Assembly: GCA_022385805.1 (NCBI GenBank)
Contig: MU277690.1
Span: 320,128 to 384,127 of the forward strand
Reading direction: 5' to 3'
From: Pilatotrama ljubarskyi
Taxonomy: Eukaryota; Basidiomycota; Agaricomycetes; Polyporales; Polyporaceae
Length of the DNA: 64,000 nt
The stretch's first letter is position 1. Every line of letters begins with the position of its first letter. Positions 1 to 10,287 of the stretch are shown piece after piece. The notes under the pieces were generated by a model that saw only the letters and a program-made list of their open reading frames with translations, searched no databases and had not been told where the DNA came from. The translations under genes and the position numbers were made by a program.

Positions 1-64
1 AAGGAAAAGGAAAAGGAAAAGGAAAAGGAAAAGGAAAAGGAAAAGGAAAAGGAAAAGGAAAAGG
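1..64. repeat. AAAAGG hexanucleotide microsatellite
   Basis: Uninterrupted (AAAAGG)n array from the first base of the window, so its true left end is not visible. Purine-only on the plus strand. Confidence 0.95.
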
Positions 65-149
65 TGAGGGGAGGTAAGAGGGAAGCGGCCAGTTTTGTTG
101 GTGTAGTCAAGGAGGGCGGCACGGCACTTGAGGTTTCCCAGGACATTTT

Positions 150-428
150 TCAGCATAAGAGGCTGCTTGCCAAGGGCACAACAAAGTTCATGGTGCTGGT
201 CAGTGAAGCAGCAGCAGGAGCAAAGGTAGTGGTGAAATTGAGATTGATGTATGGAAATTCTCGCTGAGCGGCAGTGGCATCGTACGGTGCAGGTGTATCG
301 CTATTCTTGCAGAGGCACTGCTTCAGGGCCCGTACGCCGTGCCAAAATCAAAGTTGATGCTTTGCATCTGGCCAGACAGCTCCCATGGCATGGATATCAG
401 ACCAATCCTTGTCTGAGAGCGTGAACTT
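150..428 (-). pseudogene. Decayed MULE-type transposase fragment
   Basis: Reading the minus strand from 428 to 150 gives a continuous frame that begins KFTLSDKDWSDIHAM and continues with VWPDAKHQL, FWH and VRALKQ. This is the arrangement of the basidiomycete MULE transposase core, in which an aspartate-rich strand is followed by an H-x-L-C-x-W-H helix. The frame is interrupted by TGA at 348-350 exactly where the family normally has cysteine, and it ends at TGA 150-152. The same frame upstream (447-650) is open but also closed by a stop at its join to this block. I therefore call a dead fragment with no start. The family assignment is from recalled motif resemblance, not a search. Confidence 0.5.
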
Positions 429-470
429 GGGCTTGGAGCTGGTATGTCAGGTTGTGGGATGAGAGTGTGG

Positions 471-1925
471 TGGGTATATCTGTGCACAACCCAGCTTCAC
501 TGAGCTTCCCAACCACTCATCAAGACATATCTCAGGCTGTAGGAGGCGTGAGACTATAATTGTAGGCCTAAAATGTGTGTACATACAAGGGCTATCATAT
601 AAAATGCATATGGGGTATGGACGTGCCCTGTGTGGGTACGTATGTCGCATTTTATGTCAAAATCTCGCACTTTTCGGCTCAATTGGCCCTCCATGTCTCT
701 GTACAATGCAGAGGGCCTCAAGACTTTGCAAAAAGTCTTCTAAGTACTATTGAAACATTATAGAGTAGACACGCCGCAGCATGCCGCCCGTTTGTGATCC
801 GAAATGCGGTATATATACAGGCATGTATGGCACCAAGGGTATAGTAATTACAGCCCAGTATATCAAGCAGAGCACTGTGTATAGTGGCTCATCAGGGTCT
901 AAAATACAAAAGGTATTGACTGGTATACATGAGAACAGTTGCCAGTGACACACCGGGGCTTCGCTTTTTCTTTGTACCTCAGAACAAGTTAGAGAATTGG
1001 ATCGAAAATTGGATATTCTGCGCTCATGATAATACCTATTATCTTATACATTCTGGAAAGGGGAGAACACGATACATAACTTGAAAATTTCTTTCCTATT
1101 CTGTGGTCCAGAAAATAGCAGCGCCCACCGAAAAACAGCGGGCGATGAACGGGCAACGTGCCAGAAAAGAGCGGGCACTCTTATTATCTGGCCCATAGAA
1201 CAAGAAAGAAAAGTAGAAATTCTGTGTCCCAGAGAATACCTATTGTCTAACACGTTCTCGTGACCTTAGAATCGGATATATAATATATAATTTTCGTTCC
1301 GTTTCTCTAACCCCTTCTTGGGTACGTAGAAAAGGCGAGACCCCGGTGTGTGAGGTAGTCACACACAATTCGCACTTGGGGCTGTTGATAGGATCATTCA
1401 GAGGTATTTGTTGAATTCTATCAGACCATGCAGTTAAATAGCATATCTTGTGGTACCTACTTGTAGCTATAGATAACACGCACAGATTACAAAAAAAAAA
1501 CGGATGTAATCGGTGGATGGGGGAGGGAGATATACGTCGTCAAAGGTGGGAGGCGGGAAGTGTTGTTCAGTATACCTGCCCGATTGGGAAGCGGGGCGGG
1601 AGGTAGCGCCGGGCGGCGGGACGGCAGCATCGGCTGATACGACATCAAGCAGGTCCGGACAGTGTGGAACGGCTCTTTGCTGACGGCATCAGCGACAGGT
1701 GCCAACACCCAGCGTTTTCGGACAGTAGTCTTGTTATCAGTAGATTACTTTTCATTAGTTCGTAGGATCTAATCTACATAATAAGACTTGCTTATGAGAC
1801 TGCTTATAAGACTGCTTAAAGGGATTCACCTTTTGGCTGCCTTTCTCCAAACCTTTCTTCAAGGGTAAGAGGATTTGCGGAGAGGCATCCTAATTAGCAC
1901 CATCACGTCACTCAGTGTGACACCA
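471..1925. other. Gene-free AT-richer stretch
   Basis: Only short, mutually overlapping reading frames with no recognisable motif. The block is noticeably AT-richer than the host genes to the right, and it contains short GCTTAT/AGACT repetitions near 1780-1820. It is most simply decayed transposon sequence. Confidence 0.5.
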
Positions 1926-2204
1926 CTAACTAGGAGCCGAATGTGGGAGGAGCAGGTGATCTAGAAACTCCTCGACCAATAGCTCTCCCAAATCGATCAC
2001 AGAGATCTCCCTGGCATCCTGTGACCCCTCCTCCCCTCCGGCTTCTTCGCGCTCCTTCCGCTTTTTGTTGCGTCGCGTGGCATTGCACTTGTCAGCACAC
2101 GCTCTGCAAGTCCGCACATTGCCGCGGGCTCGCCCTTCTTCCCGCTGTTTACGCCAGGTGTCATGTTCGTGCGCGATGGAAAGACTCCAGAGGCTTTGCA
2201 GCAT
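1926..2204 (-). pseudogene. Possible relic coding fragment with a Cys-rich basic motif
   Basis: A 92-codon minus-strand frame containing TCRACADKCNATRR followed by an acidic-basic stretch. The C-x2-C-x3-C plus basic run resembles the short zinc-binding N-terminal pieces seen on fungal repeat-associated proteins, but I cannot name a family. No supporting introns, promoter or neighbours are visible, so this may equally be a chance frame. Confidence 0.2.
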
Positions 2205-2897
2205 GACAATTTGAGCAAACTTTTGTCAACATGTTGAGTTGAGCTCGCAAGCAGAATGATTATATTTGTCTCCACGCGATCTCAAGTGCAGGGAACCATG
2301 TGTTGCATTGATCTAGGTACAGACATGATCGAATGAAGCGCTCGCCCGCACACACACAAGGAGAAGGAGGCCCCGTGTGACGTGTTCGAGGACAGCAGAA
2401 TAAGCACCCAATGGGCCCGCCGTTGGGAGCGCCAGGCAGTTTAGCGCTGGTGAGGCCGGAGTAGATAAGATTACAAGATTGATGCTGCCACAGCGGAGTT
2501 TGAAAGGCCGAGCAAACCAGGTGGGTCATTAACCCCTACAGTCATGGACCACTCCTTGAGACACAGGGTGCATGCCCACTATTGGGTTCCATAAATCTCA
2601 AAAAATTGTGCCTTGTATAAGTTGTATCTCGTTGATCTTGTGTTGCAATCCCAAGATTGAGTTGCCCAGTGTTTGTAGCAGCAAATGCATTTTCTCATGT
2701 CGGGAAGAGGTGCAAACAAAATGTTTCCCTGTCTCGTATCGTAAGGGCACACATTACAGCTCCGGTATGAACTGTGAATCACTACTTTCAATATAATACA
2801 CCTAGAATTCCTTTGTTTGGAGTATACCCTGGTCTTGTTCATTAAGACCGGGTAGCTGAAGATATGTTCTCGGAGAAAGCAGACTTGACACGTTCAC
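2205..2897. other. No gene seen upstream of the 5' LTR
   Basis: Short frames only. It carries, in reverse orientation at about 2540-2558, the same word (CTCAAGGAGTGGTCCATGAC read on the minus strand) that is split by the hAT MITE at 9852-10287, so both places hold pieces of one repeated sequence. Confidence 0.5.
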
Positions 2898-3227
2898 TGT
2901 AACGGTGCTGCCGTTACACGAGCCTCAAGACTCATTCCGGCGCCTGTGAAGACCCAACTAGTTTAGTGTTTGTATTTGTTTGTAGTTCGATTGACCTCCC
3001 ACCTCGACCAACGTATGGTAGACTCCGCGCCACTAGAATGTAGCTCGAGCTTGTCACTTATACGCTGGCCCTCGCCGTCCTGTACCCTCGTCGAACCAAT
3101 GCCGTTCCTTCACGCACCTGGCTTCTCGCTCGCCCCGTCTCGCTCAGCCTGCCCGCGCTCAGCTTCCATCGTAACGTGCCCGCCCTCTTGTGCTCGCCTT
3201 GTCTCGCTCTTGACACGTGCCGTTACA
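2898..3227 (+). repeat. 5' LTR
   Basis: Starts with a 21-bp hairpin (TGTAACGG, 5-base loop, CCGTTACA) and ends with another CCGTTACA. Aligned to the 3' LTR it differs at 14 positions, 13 of them transitions and all 13 in CG/TG/CA dinucleotide context. Confidence 0.95.
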
Positions 3228-3230
3228 GTT

Positions 3231-3248
3231 TGGTTCGACCGCCAAACC
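3231..3248 (+). other. Candidate primer-binding site
   Basis: Three bases after the 5' LTR comes TGGTTCGACCGCC, beginning with the TGG expected opposite a tRNA 3' CCA end. I could not match it to a named tRNA, and self-priming is known in some fungal Ty3 elements, so the assignment rests on position alone. Confidence 0.3.
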
Positions 3249-3388
3249 CCTATCTAGACGACTCGTCCCTTGGTCGTCCCCCATAGGATTTGGAACCATT
3301 CACGGACGACCAGTATTTTTCTCGTCACCGATTCTTTCGTTAAGCGCCAAAAGTGCTCGTATTCTACTGACAGCATAGTTTCTACTCT

Positions 3389-4582
3389 ATGTCTTTCTCA
3401 GGTACATTCGACGCCTCCGGGATGGAATCCTGGGGCGATCCGTCGTCTGCAGGGCTCCCCTCAGAGCCCAGCGCGTCCTCCTCAGGCGTTATGGACGACC
3501 ACTCGCAGCCCGGCACGGTCCCTCAAGCGGAGCCTCAACCCGCCGCTCCTGGCGCCCCCGATTTGTCTGACATAGCGGCCATGCGGCGGCTTCTCGAGTC
3601 CGTTGTGGCTCTCGGACAATCGACGGCAACCCAGCAGGAGATGCAACGGCTCCAAGGCCGCGCTCTCGAGCTCCTCGTCGATCGTCTCGAATGCAACCCC
3701 ATAGTCGTCAACCCGGCAGTGACCTGGACAGCACCCTCCGCCTCGAACGGTCCCTCTGTTAAGGTGCCAGACCCGAGGAAGTTTACGGGCAAGGCGTCGG
3801 AAGTGGAGCCGTTCCTGCGTAAAGTCGAGGCCGTCATCTCGCTACAGCCCGGGTTACGTACCAATTCAGCTAAGTGTACATACTTCTCTCTATTTGTCGG
3901 CGATGGCAGCCCCCAGTCTTGGTTCACCACGCTTCGTCTGAAGCAGCCTGAGCTCATGCACAACTGGCCGGCCCTCGTCGCCGCTTTCCGTAAGCGCTTC
4001 GAGGACCCAGACCTCATCATGAAGTATCTGCACAAGCTTGAAAGCTTGACACAGACGGGGTCTGCAGCTGCCTACACCAACCAGTTCGAGGAGTACTTAA
4101 GCTACCTCAACTGGACGCCAAAAATGGCGATCACGCAGTTCGATCGGGGTCTCAAGCCCGAACTGCTGCTCACTTTGGTTACCAAGGATCGGCCTGCCAC
4201 TCTGACGGAGTGGATTCCGATCGTTGTGGACGCTGACAACCTCCAAGTCGAGGCGCGCCGATGCGGCAAACAGCTGTCGAAGTCGTCCTCGCAACCGTCC
4301 CGCTCTACTGATCGTTCTACTACCTCCCGCACAGTCACCACCACCACCTCTGCCGTCTCCTCATCGGCCCTGTCCGCTTTGTCCGCATCCAACGACGTCG
4401 TACAAATGGAGGTCGATGCCATCAAGCACGGGAAGCTCACGGCTGCTGAGCGAGAGCGGCGCCGCAAAGAAGGTTTATGCTTCTATTGCGGCCAAGGTAA
4501 GCACCGTATCTCCGACTGTCCGAACATGTCCAAGGCTGCGAAGAAGAACCGCAAGGCTGCTCCCGCTTCGGGGAAAGCCTAG
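3389..4582 (+). CDS. gag: Retrotransposon Gag polyprotein
   Basis: 397-residue frame starting at an ATG 161 nt after the 5' LTR. The N-terminal 110 residues are Ser/Pro-rich and disordered. The middle part (about 125-280) is the retrotransposon gag/capsid region with the typical WF and FRKRFEDP segments. The C-terminus carries a CCHC zinc knuckle, CFYCGQGKHRISDC (C-x2-C-x4-H-x4-C), followed by a basic tail. Gag packages the element RNA into virus-like particles in the cytoplasm. The frame is intact. Pol is open in the -1 frame across the gag stop, so pol would be made by frameshifting; GGGGAAA at 4570-4576 is a possible but non-canonical slip site. Confidence 0.9.
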   Translation: MSFSGTFDASGMESWGDPSSAGLPSEPSASSSGVMDDHSQPGTVPQAEPQPAAPGAPDLSDIAAMRRLLESVVALGQSTATQQEMQRLQGRALELLVDRLECNPIVVNPAVTWTAPSASNGPSVKVPDPRKFTGKASEVEPFLRKVEAVISLQPGLRTNSAKCTYFSLFVGDGSPQSWFTTLRLKQPELMHNWPALVAAFRKRFEDPDLIMKYLHKLESLTQTGSAAAYTNQFEEYLSYLNWTPKMAITQFDRGLKPELLLTLVTKDRPATLTEWIPIVVDADNLQVEARRCGKQLSKSSSQPSRSTDRSTTSRTVTTTTSAVSSSALSALSASNDVVQMEVDAIKHGKLTAAERERRRKEGLCFYCGQGKHRISDCPNMSKAAKKNRKAAPASGKA

Positions 4583-4584
4583 CC

Positions 4585-7500
4585 GGGGACTCTGGTGCAG
4601 TCCCAGAGCCCCTGGCACCACAAGGGACTCAGGCACCCGCGCCTGGGGCTCCGTCACACGTCCGTCTCGACAACGGTGTGTGGACACCACGGCCTGCTGG
4701 TGCTCCGAAATGTCGTCTCTCGTCTCACGTTCATGCCTCTCAGTCTTCGTCTGATCATTTCTTTGTCTCTGTCTCTCTCGAATTCCCTAACAGAAAACCC
4801 ATTCGGACGTACGCTCTCGTGGACTGTGGAGCGACAGCGTCCTGTATTACCTATGCGTTTGCTAATCGATATGGACTTCCCCGCCGTCTGAAGGACGAGC
4901 CTGTACCAATAACCGCAGTAGATGACCGCCCGATCGCGATGGGTCTGGTCACTCACGACGTTATCACGTCACTTCGTTTACAGGACCATGCAGAGATGGT
5001 CGCCCTCGGCATCGTCTCTGTACCGTACCCCGTCATTCTGGGTATGGATTGGCTGCAACGCCACAACCCTTCAATCGACTGGGTAAAGCGCAAGCTCGCG
5101 CTCTCGTGCTGCGGCGCAAACCCATCGTTTCCTGTGTCGGCACTGGGAAAAGGCCGAGGCCTTGCACCTTCGCCGTCTTTCATCTCCTCCCTCCACTCTT
5201 GTGCTTCGACAACGGTCGGTCTAGGCTTAGGTCTTAACGGCCGTGTCCTCTCGCCCTCTCATCCCGACAACATCACACGCTCTGATCAAGCGACCTGTGC
5301 GCCTCATGCCCGAGGCATCTCGTACCTGGCTACTTTGACAATTCCCTGGCATGCCCCTCGACTCTCACTCCCCTGTCCCTCGTCCCCTTGCTCTCCGCTC
5401 GTGTCTGACATTGGCCAAGGTCAAATCAGCGCACCACCACCCGCTTCTCTCTCGTTTCCGCCCCCGTCTCCTGTGCGACCTGACTCCTCATCCAACACTC
5501 CATCCCTCAATGTCTTGTTCATCAATTCTGCGCGCTTCTGCAAGTACGCGCACAACAATCCCTCCACTCTCATCTGGTATCACCCGCTCGGCACCCCTGG
5601 CTACACCATCGCCGCTGCTTCCTTTGCTGCGGCTTCGGTGCCTCTCGACTCGCCGTCACCGTCTTCGTCTCCGCCCTCATCCTCGCCTGAGCCCGAACCA
5701 CCTCCATCGGAGGACTACCTTCGCTATGTCCCGGAGAAGTACCACGACTTCGCTTCGGTCTTCTCCCCTGTCGAAGTTGAGAACCTTCCTCCGCATCGTC
5801 CTGGCTTCAACGCAGTGATCGAGCTCGAAGACGGCAAGGCTCCCCCATTTGGCCTGCTCTACCACCTCTCTCAGCACGAGCGCAAAGTCCTCTTTGACTA
5901 CATCAAGACGAACCTCCGGAAGGGCTTCATCCGCCGCTCCACCTCTCCCGCTGCTTCTCCCGTTCTCTTCGTGCGCAAGAAGACTGGCGAGCTACGCTTA
6001 TGCGTGGACTATCACGGTCTGAACGCCATCAGGAAGAAGAACCGCTACCCGCTCCCGCTTGTCGACGACCTCCTTGATCGCGTCCAGGGTTGCAAGGTGT
6101 TCTTGGTCATAGACCTCAAGAACACCTTCAACCTCATTCGCATACGCGAGGACGACGAGTGGAAGACTGCGTTCCGCACGCATCTCGGACTCTTTGAGTA
6201 TACGCGACCTGCTCGACGTCGTATGCGTGGTATACATCGACGATATACTGATCTTTTCGCGCTCACAGGAAGAGCACGAACACCATGTCCGTCTCGTCCT
6301 CGAACGGCTTCATGCGGCTGGACTCTTCGCCAACGCGAAGAAGTGCATCTTCGAGCAGTCGGAAGTCGAGTACCTCGGCTACCTTCTCGGCTCCGAAGGC
6401 ATCAAGATGCACCTGCGCAAGCTCGAGACGATCGCCGATTGGCCATTGCCAGCGTCCGTCAAGGATGTCCAGTCTTTCCTTGGTTTTACTAACTTCTATC
6501 GCCGCTTCATAGACGGCTACGCGCGGATCGTCCTCCCGCTCAACGCGCTCACCCGGAAAGACAAGCGCGCTGAGCCATTCGTGCTCACACCGGCAGCCGT
6601 CGACGCGTTCAATACGCTGAAGCGCGCCTTCACGTCTTCTCCCGTCCTGCATCATTTCGACCCTTCTCTTCCGTCCACTCTCGCTACTGACGCTTCAGAC
6701 TTCGCTATTGCAGGTGTCCTTCATCAGCCAGATGCCGACGGCTTCCTTCACCCCGTTGCTTACTTCTCACGTAAGCTCTCCCCTGCGGAGATCAACTACG
6801 AGGTGTACGACAAGGAGCTGCTCGCAATCGTCGAGTCCTTCCGCGACATGCGCACCTGGCTCATCGGTACGGACCCTCCCGTTTCTGTTGTCTCCGACCA
6901 TAAAAACCTTGAGTATTTTATGACATCGCGTGTTCTTAACCGACGTCAAGCTCGTTGGTCTATGTTCTTGTCTGAGTTTAACTTTTGTTTGGATTACGCT
7001 CCCGGGCTGAAGAACCCCGCGGACGCGCCCTCGAGGCGTGCCGACTTCGCGCCTCGAGAGGGGGATGACGTCCTCCGTGCGAACGAAAAAGTCCTACTGA
7101 CACCTTTGCACACACAGAGACTTTTCAGCGCTCCGTCAGCAGTTCATGCCAACACCCTCACCACCCTCTCGCTCGACAACTCCGAGTTTGCAGAGCGTTA
7201 CAAGGCGGCCGTTCGTTCGGATGCTACATGGCGCGATGCTATAGCTCGGGGTGACGAGTCCCTCAAGCTCGACGGCAACCTGGTCTTTCACCAAGGCCGG
7301 CTGTACACTCCACCCTCAATGCGCCACGACATTCTGCGCTCTCATCACGACTCCCCGCTCTCTGGTCATCCAGGTCGCGCACGGACACTCGCGTTCGTCC
7401 AGCGCGACTACTCATGGCCCGGCATGGCGACGTTCGTGCGCAACTATGTCCATGCGTGCGATGTCTGCGGTAGGATCAAGACGCCTCGTCACAAGCCGTT

Positions 7501-8887
7501 CGGTCTCCTCCAGCCTCTCGAGATCCCGGACCGCCCTTGGCGTTCGATCACCATGGACAACATCGTCAAGCTCCCTCTCTCGCATGGCTACGACTTGATC
7601 TGGGTCGTCTGTGATCGACTCACACGCTACGTGCACTTCATCCCTTGCAACGAGTCCCTCGACGCTCCAGGACTTGCGTGGTTATTCCTCGACCGCATCT
7701 TCCGTTACCACGGACTCCCCGGGTCCATCGTCTCTGACTGCGGTTCGACTTTCGTCTCTTCGTTCTGGAAAGAACTAACTGCTTTGCTCCGAGTTCAACT
7801 TAGGCACTCGACCGCATATCATCCTCAGACGGACGGCCTTACGGAGCGTACTAATCAAACACTCGAAGCGTACCTCCGCGCCTACGTCTCGTATCAACAG
7901 GATGATTGGGTCGACTACCTCCCTCTCGCCGAGTTCGCGTTCAATAACCACGTGAACTCGTCGACGAAGCAAACTCCGTTCTTCGCCACCTACGGCTACC
8001 ACCCGACATTCGAGCCTCGACTCGCCGAATCGCCGGTCCCTGCCGCCGCCGACTTGGCTTCGCGTCTGGAGCGCCTTCATGGCGAGCTGCGCGCGGAGCT
8101 CAAGGAAGCTCAAGCACACCAGGCTCGATACTACAACGAGCGAGTCTCCGAAACGCCGCGCTTCAAGTGCGACCAGCTCGTCTGGTTGCTGTGGCGTCAC
8201 GTCAAGACCACCCATCCGTCTGACAAGCTCAACCACTGCTGTCTCGGCCCCTTCGCTATCGACTACCCCATCTCCGACACTGCCTACAAGCTTCGTCTTC
8301 CCCTGTACCTCTCTCGCCTCCATCCTGTCTTTCATGTCGCCCTCCTCGAGCCCTATCATGATCCCTCTGAATTCCACCCTCATGCCTCTCCCGTTCCCTT
8401 CCAGATCTCCGACGACTCCTCTCCATCCTCGACTATCCAGGCCATCCTCGACTGCCGCAAGGTCAGCCAGCGTTACGAGTACTTCGTGCGCTGGAAGGGC
8501 CTGTCCCCTGAAGAGGACTCTTGGGTCCCTCTCTCTGACATCCCTACCTCCGCCAACGAGATGATTGAGCGTTTTCATCGCCGTCATCCTCGTGCTCCCC
8601 ATCCTCCTCGCTCCGTCCTCTACCACTCCGCTCAGACCGTTTTTGAAGCTAACCATGATTCTATTTCCCCTTCTTCTAATGTACAGGTCTCCACTCTGTC
8701 CGCATCCGCACCCTCCTCGTCCGCTGCCTCCAAAGCCGTGCCCGCCGCCAATCCCGTCGTGCCCGCTCGCCCTGCTGTCCCGCCTGCCGCTCCTCGTCCT
8801 CCATCGCTGCTGCCCTCTCGCGTCAACCCGCGTGTCGAGTACACACCGCCGTCATTGACCACGCTTCGTTCCGGGCGTGTGTCGTGA
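4585..8887 (+). pseudogene. pol: Retrotransposon Pol polyprotein, broken in reverse transcriptase
   Basis: Protease lies near 4805-5080, with the active-site triad reading DCGAT instead of the usual DSG/DTG. Reverse transcriptase begins near 5850 (LRLCVDYHGLN, RYPLPLVDDLLDR, DEWKTAFRTHLG). At about 6200 the frame shifts, and the segment that normally joins the FEY strand to the DDILIF catalytic motif is missing; the catalytic YIDDILIFS itself survives in the next frame. RNase H (TDASDFA, YDKELLAIVE) covers about 6680-7030. The HHCC finger and DDE integrase (SDCGSTF, TDGLTERTNQ) cover about 7320-8250. A chromodomain (YFVRWKGLSPEEDSW) lies at 8430-8580, with a Pro/Ala-rich tail to the stop at 8887. 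Most domains are readable, but the deletion makes the copy non-functional. Confidence 0.9.
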
Positions 8888-9087
8888 CCGCCGCCTCGTC
8901 CTGACGCGTGATGTCCAGGTGATGAGACCGGAGTCGCATTTGCGTGGGCGAGGTCGCGCATTCCATTCCGAGGTGCCACCTATCGCTGGGGACTCGAGCG
9001 GAGCGTCGCGCTCTCTTCAAGGCAGCCCGTGTCATCGCGAGTGTCGCCAGTTGCTGGGGCTCGCGCTGTCATGTCGCGCTCGCCCTT

Positions 9088-9100
9088 GAGGAGGAGGTAG
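9088..9100 (+). other. Polypurine tract
   Basis: GAGGAGGAGGTAG immediately precedes the TG of the 3' LTR, the expected place and composition for the plus-strand primer of reverse transcription. Confidence 0.75.
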
Positions 9101-9430
9101 TGTAACAGCGCTGCTGTTACACGAGCCTCAAGACTCGTTCCAGCGCCTGTGAAGACCCAACTAGTTTAGTGTTTGTATTTGTTTGTAGTTCGATGGACCT
9201 CCCACCTCGACCAACGTATGGTAGACTCCGCGCCACTAGAATGTAGCTCGAGCTCATCACTTATACACTGGCCCTCGCTGTCCTGTACCCTCGTCGAACC
9301 AATGCCGTTCCTTCACGCACCTGGCTTCTCGCTCGCCCCGTCTCGCTCAGCCTGCCCGCGCTCAGCTTCCATCGTAACGTGCCCGCCCTCTTGTGCTCGC
9401 CTTGTCTCGCTCTCGATGCGTGCTGTTACA
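9101..9430 (+). repeat. 3' LTR
   Basis: 330 bp, the same length as the 5' LTR with no indels. Its terminal 8-bp words read TGTAACAG, CTGTTACA (inner) and CTGTTACA (end), each changed in step with the others relative to the 5' LTR. Confidence 0.95.
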
Positions 9431-9851
9431 TTCATGTGATCCTATGTGCCGCACCGCTGCATACTCAGCTTTTCAGTCGACGGGCTGAGGTGAAACACAC
9501 AGAAGTGACAGCCACTTCATCCCTTTATCCAGAGCAAATGTGCGTCCATCAGAGATGAAGAGCACACTTGGTAGAGGAGAGAGAACACCAGACTCGTCCA
9601 GCAACGGGCGGTAGCACCCATGGGAAATGCTGAGATATCACACCGAGAAAGGCAAGGATCATTGTCTCAAGGAGTGGGGAACACCATTTCAGCTATCTCA
9701 ACTTTCCGAGCCTCTGGCCATGGATATCTTGCTGGCCATGCTCTGTAAATATCCTGCAGTGTACTCTGGTGCTACAGAAAGTCTCTCAAGTATCCTTGAG
9801 ATTTTAGAGTAGATTGCACCACCGTGACATGATTTATCGGTCTTGCTGTCT
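9431..9851. other. Repeat-derived stretch without a supported gene
   Basis: A 61-codon frame at 9627-9812 contains HCLKEWGTP and ends in SLSSILEILE. The sequence around its stop resembles 680-765 of this window (both end in ...TATTGA or TTTTAGAGTAGA words), so both are probably fragments of one decayed repeat rather than genes. Confidence 0.4.
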
Positions 9852-9859
9852 CAAGGAGT

Positions 9860-10279
9860 TAGTGATGTGCCGGGCCCGGCTCGGCCTGAAAGACCCGGCT
9901 CGGGCCCGGCTTTGAGGGCTCAGGCTCGAAAGAAACTCGGGCCGGACCTCCATTGAGGGCTCAAGCCCGGCTCGGGCCCGGCTCGGCCTGAGCCCCGGCC
10001 TGTGGGTGAGTGTGGGTGATTGACTATAAGTCTAAGATTAGGTGTTTTGAAAGCAAAAAATCAGCGAATAAAGTCGACTGGCTCACGACGAACAGGCGCT
10101 AGATGAGCGCTTACCAGGCCGTAACTGTTGGACGGCCTCACGGCCGGGCTCAGGCCTGACAAAACGAAAGCCGGGCCTGCAAGCCCTTCAGGCCGCTCAC
10201 CAAGGCCCGGCTCGGCTCGGGCTTCGAGGGCTCGGCTTGGGGGCTTCGATGGCCTCAGGCCGGGCCCAGCACATCACTA
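9860..10279. mobile_element. hAT-type MITE with 8-bp target site duplication
   Basis: A 420-bp non-coding element. The left end reads TAGTGATGTGCCGGGCCCGG and the right end is its inverted repeat with one mismatch over 21 bp. It is flanked on both sides by the 8-bp direct repeat CAAGGAGT (9852-9859 and 10280-10287). The TAGTGATG-type ends and 8-bp duplication are the hallmarks of hAT transposons. The interior is very rich in GGCCCGGCTCGG words and has no coding capacity, so it depends on a hAT transposase elsewhere. Removing it restores a continuous word that also occurs, inverted, near 2540-2558. Confidence 0.9.
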
Positions 10280-10287
10280 CAAGGAGT

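Larger units (their letters stand above)
2898..9430 (+). mobile_element. Ty3/gypsy chromovirus LTR retrotransposon, inactive copy
   Basis: Full-length element of 6533 bp with two 330-bp LTRs (2898-3227 and 9101-9430), each beginning TG and ending CA. The internal order is gag with zinc knuckle, protease, reverse transcriptase, RNase H, integrase, chromodomain, which defines the chromovirus branch of Ty3/gypsy. Flanks are TTCAC on the left (2893-2897) and TTCAT on the right (9431-9435), a near-perfect 5-bp target duplication. I count 14 differences between the LTRs (about 96 percent identity), so the insertion is not recent. A deletion in the reverse transcriptase breaks pol, so this copy cannot be autonomous. 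Confidence 0.95.

Noticed and set aside
7775..8656. 293-codon minus-strand frame inside pol
   Set aside because: Shadow of the integrase/chromodomain coding frame on the other strand.
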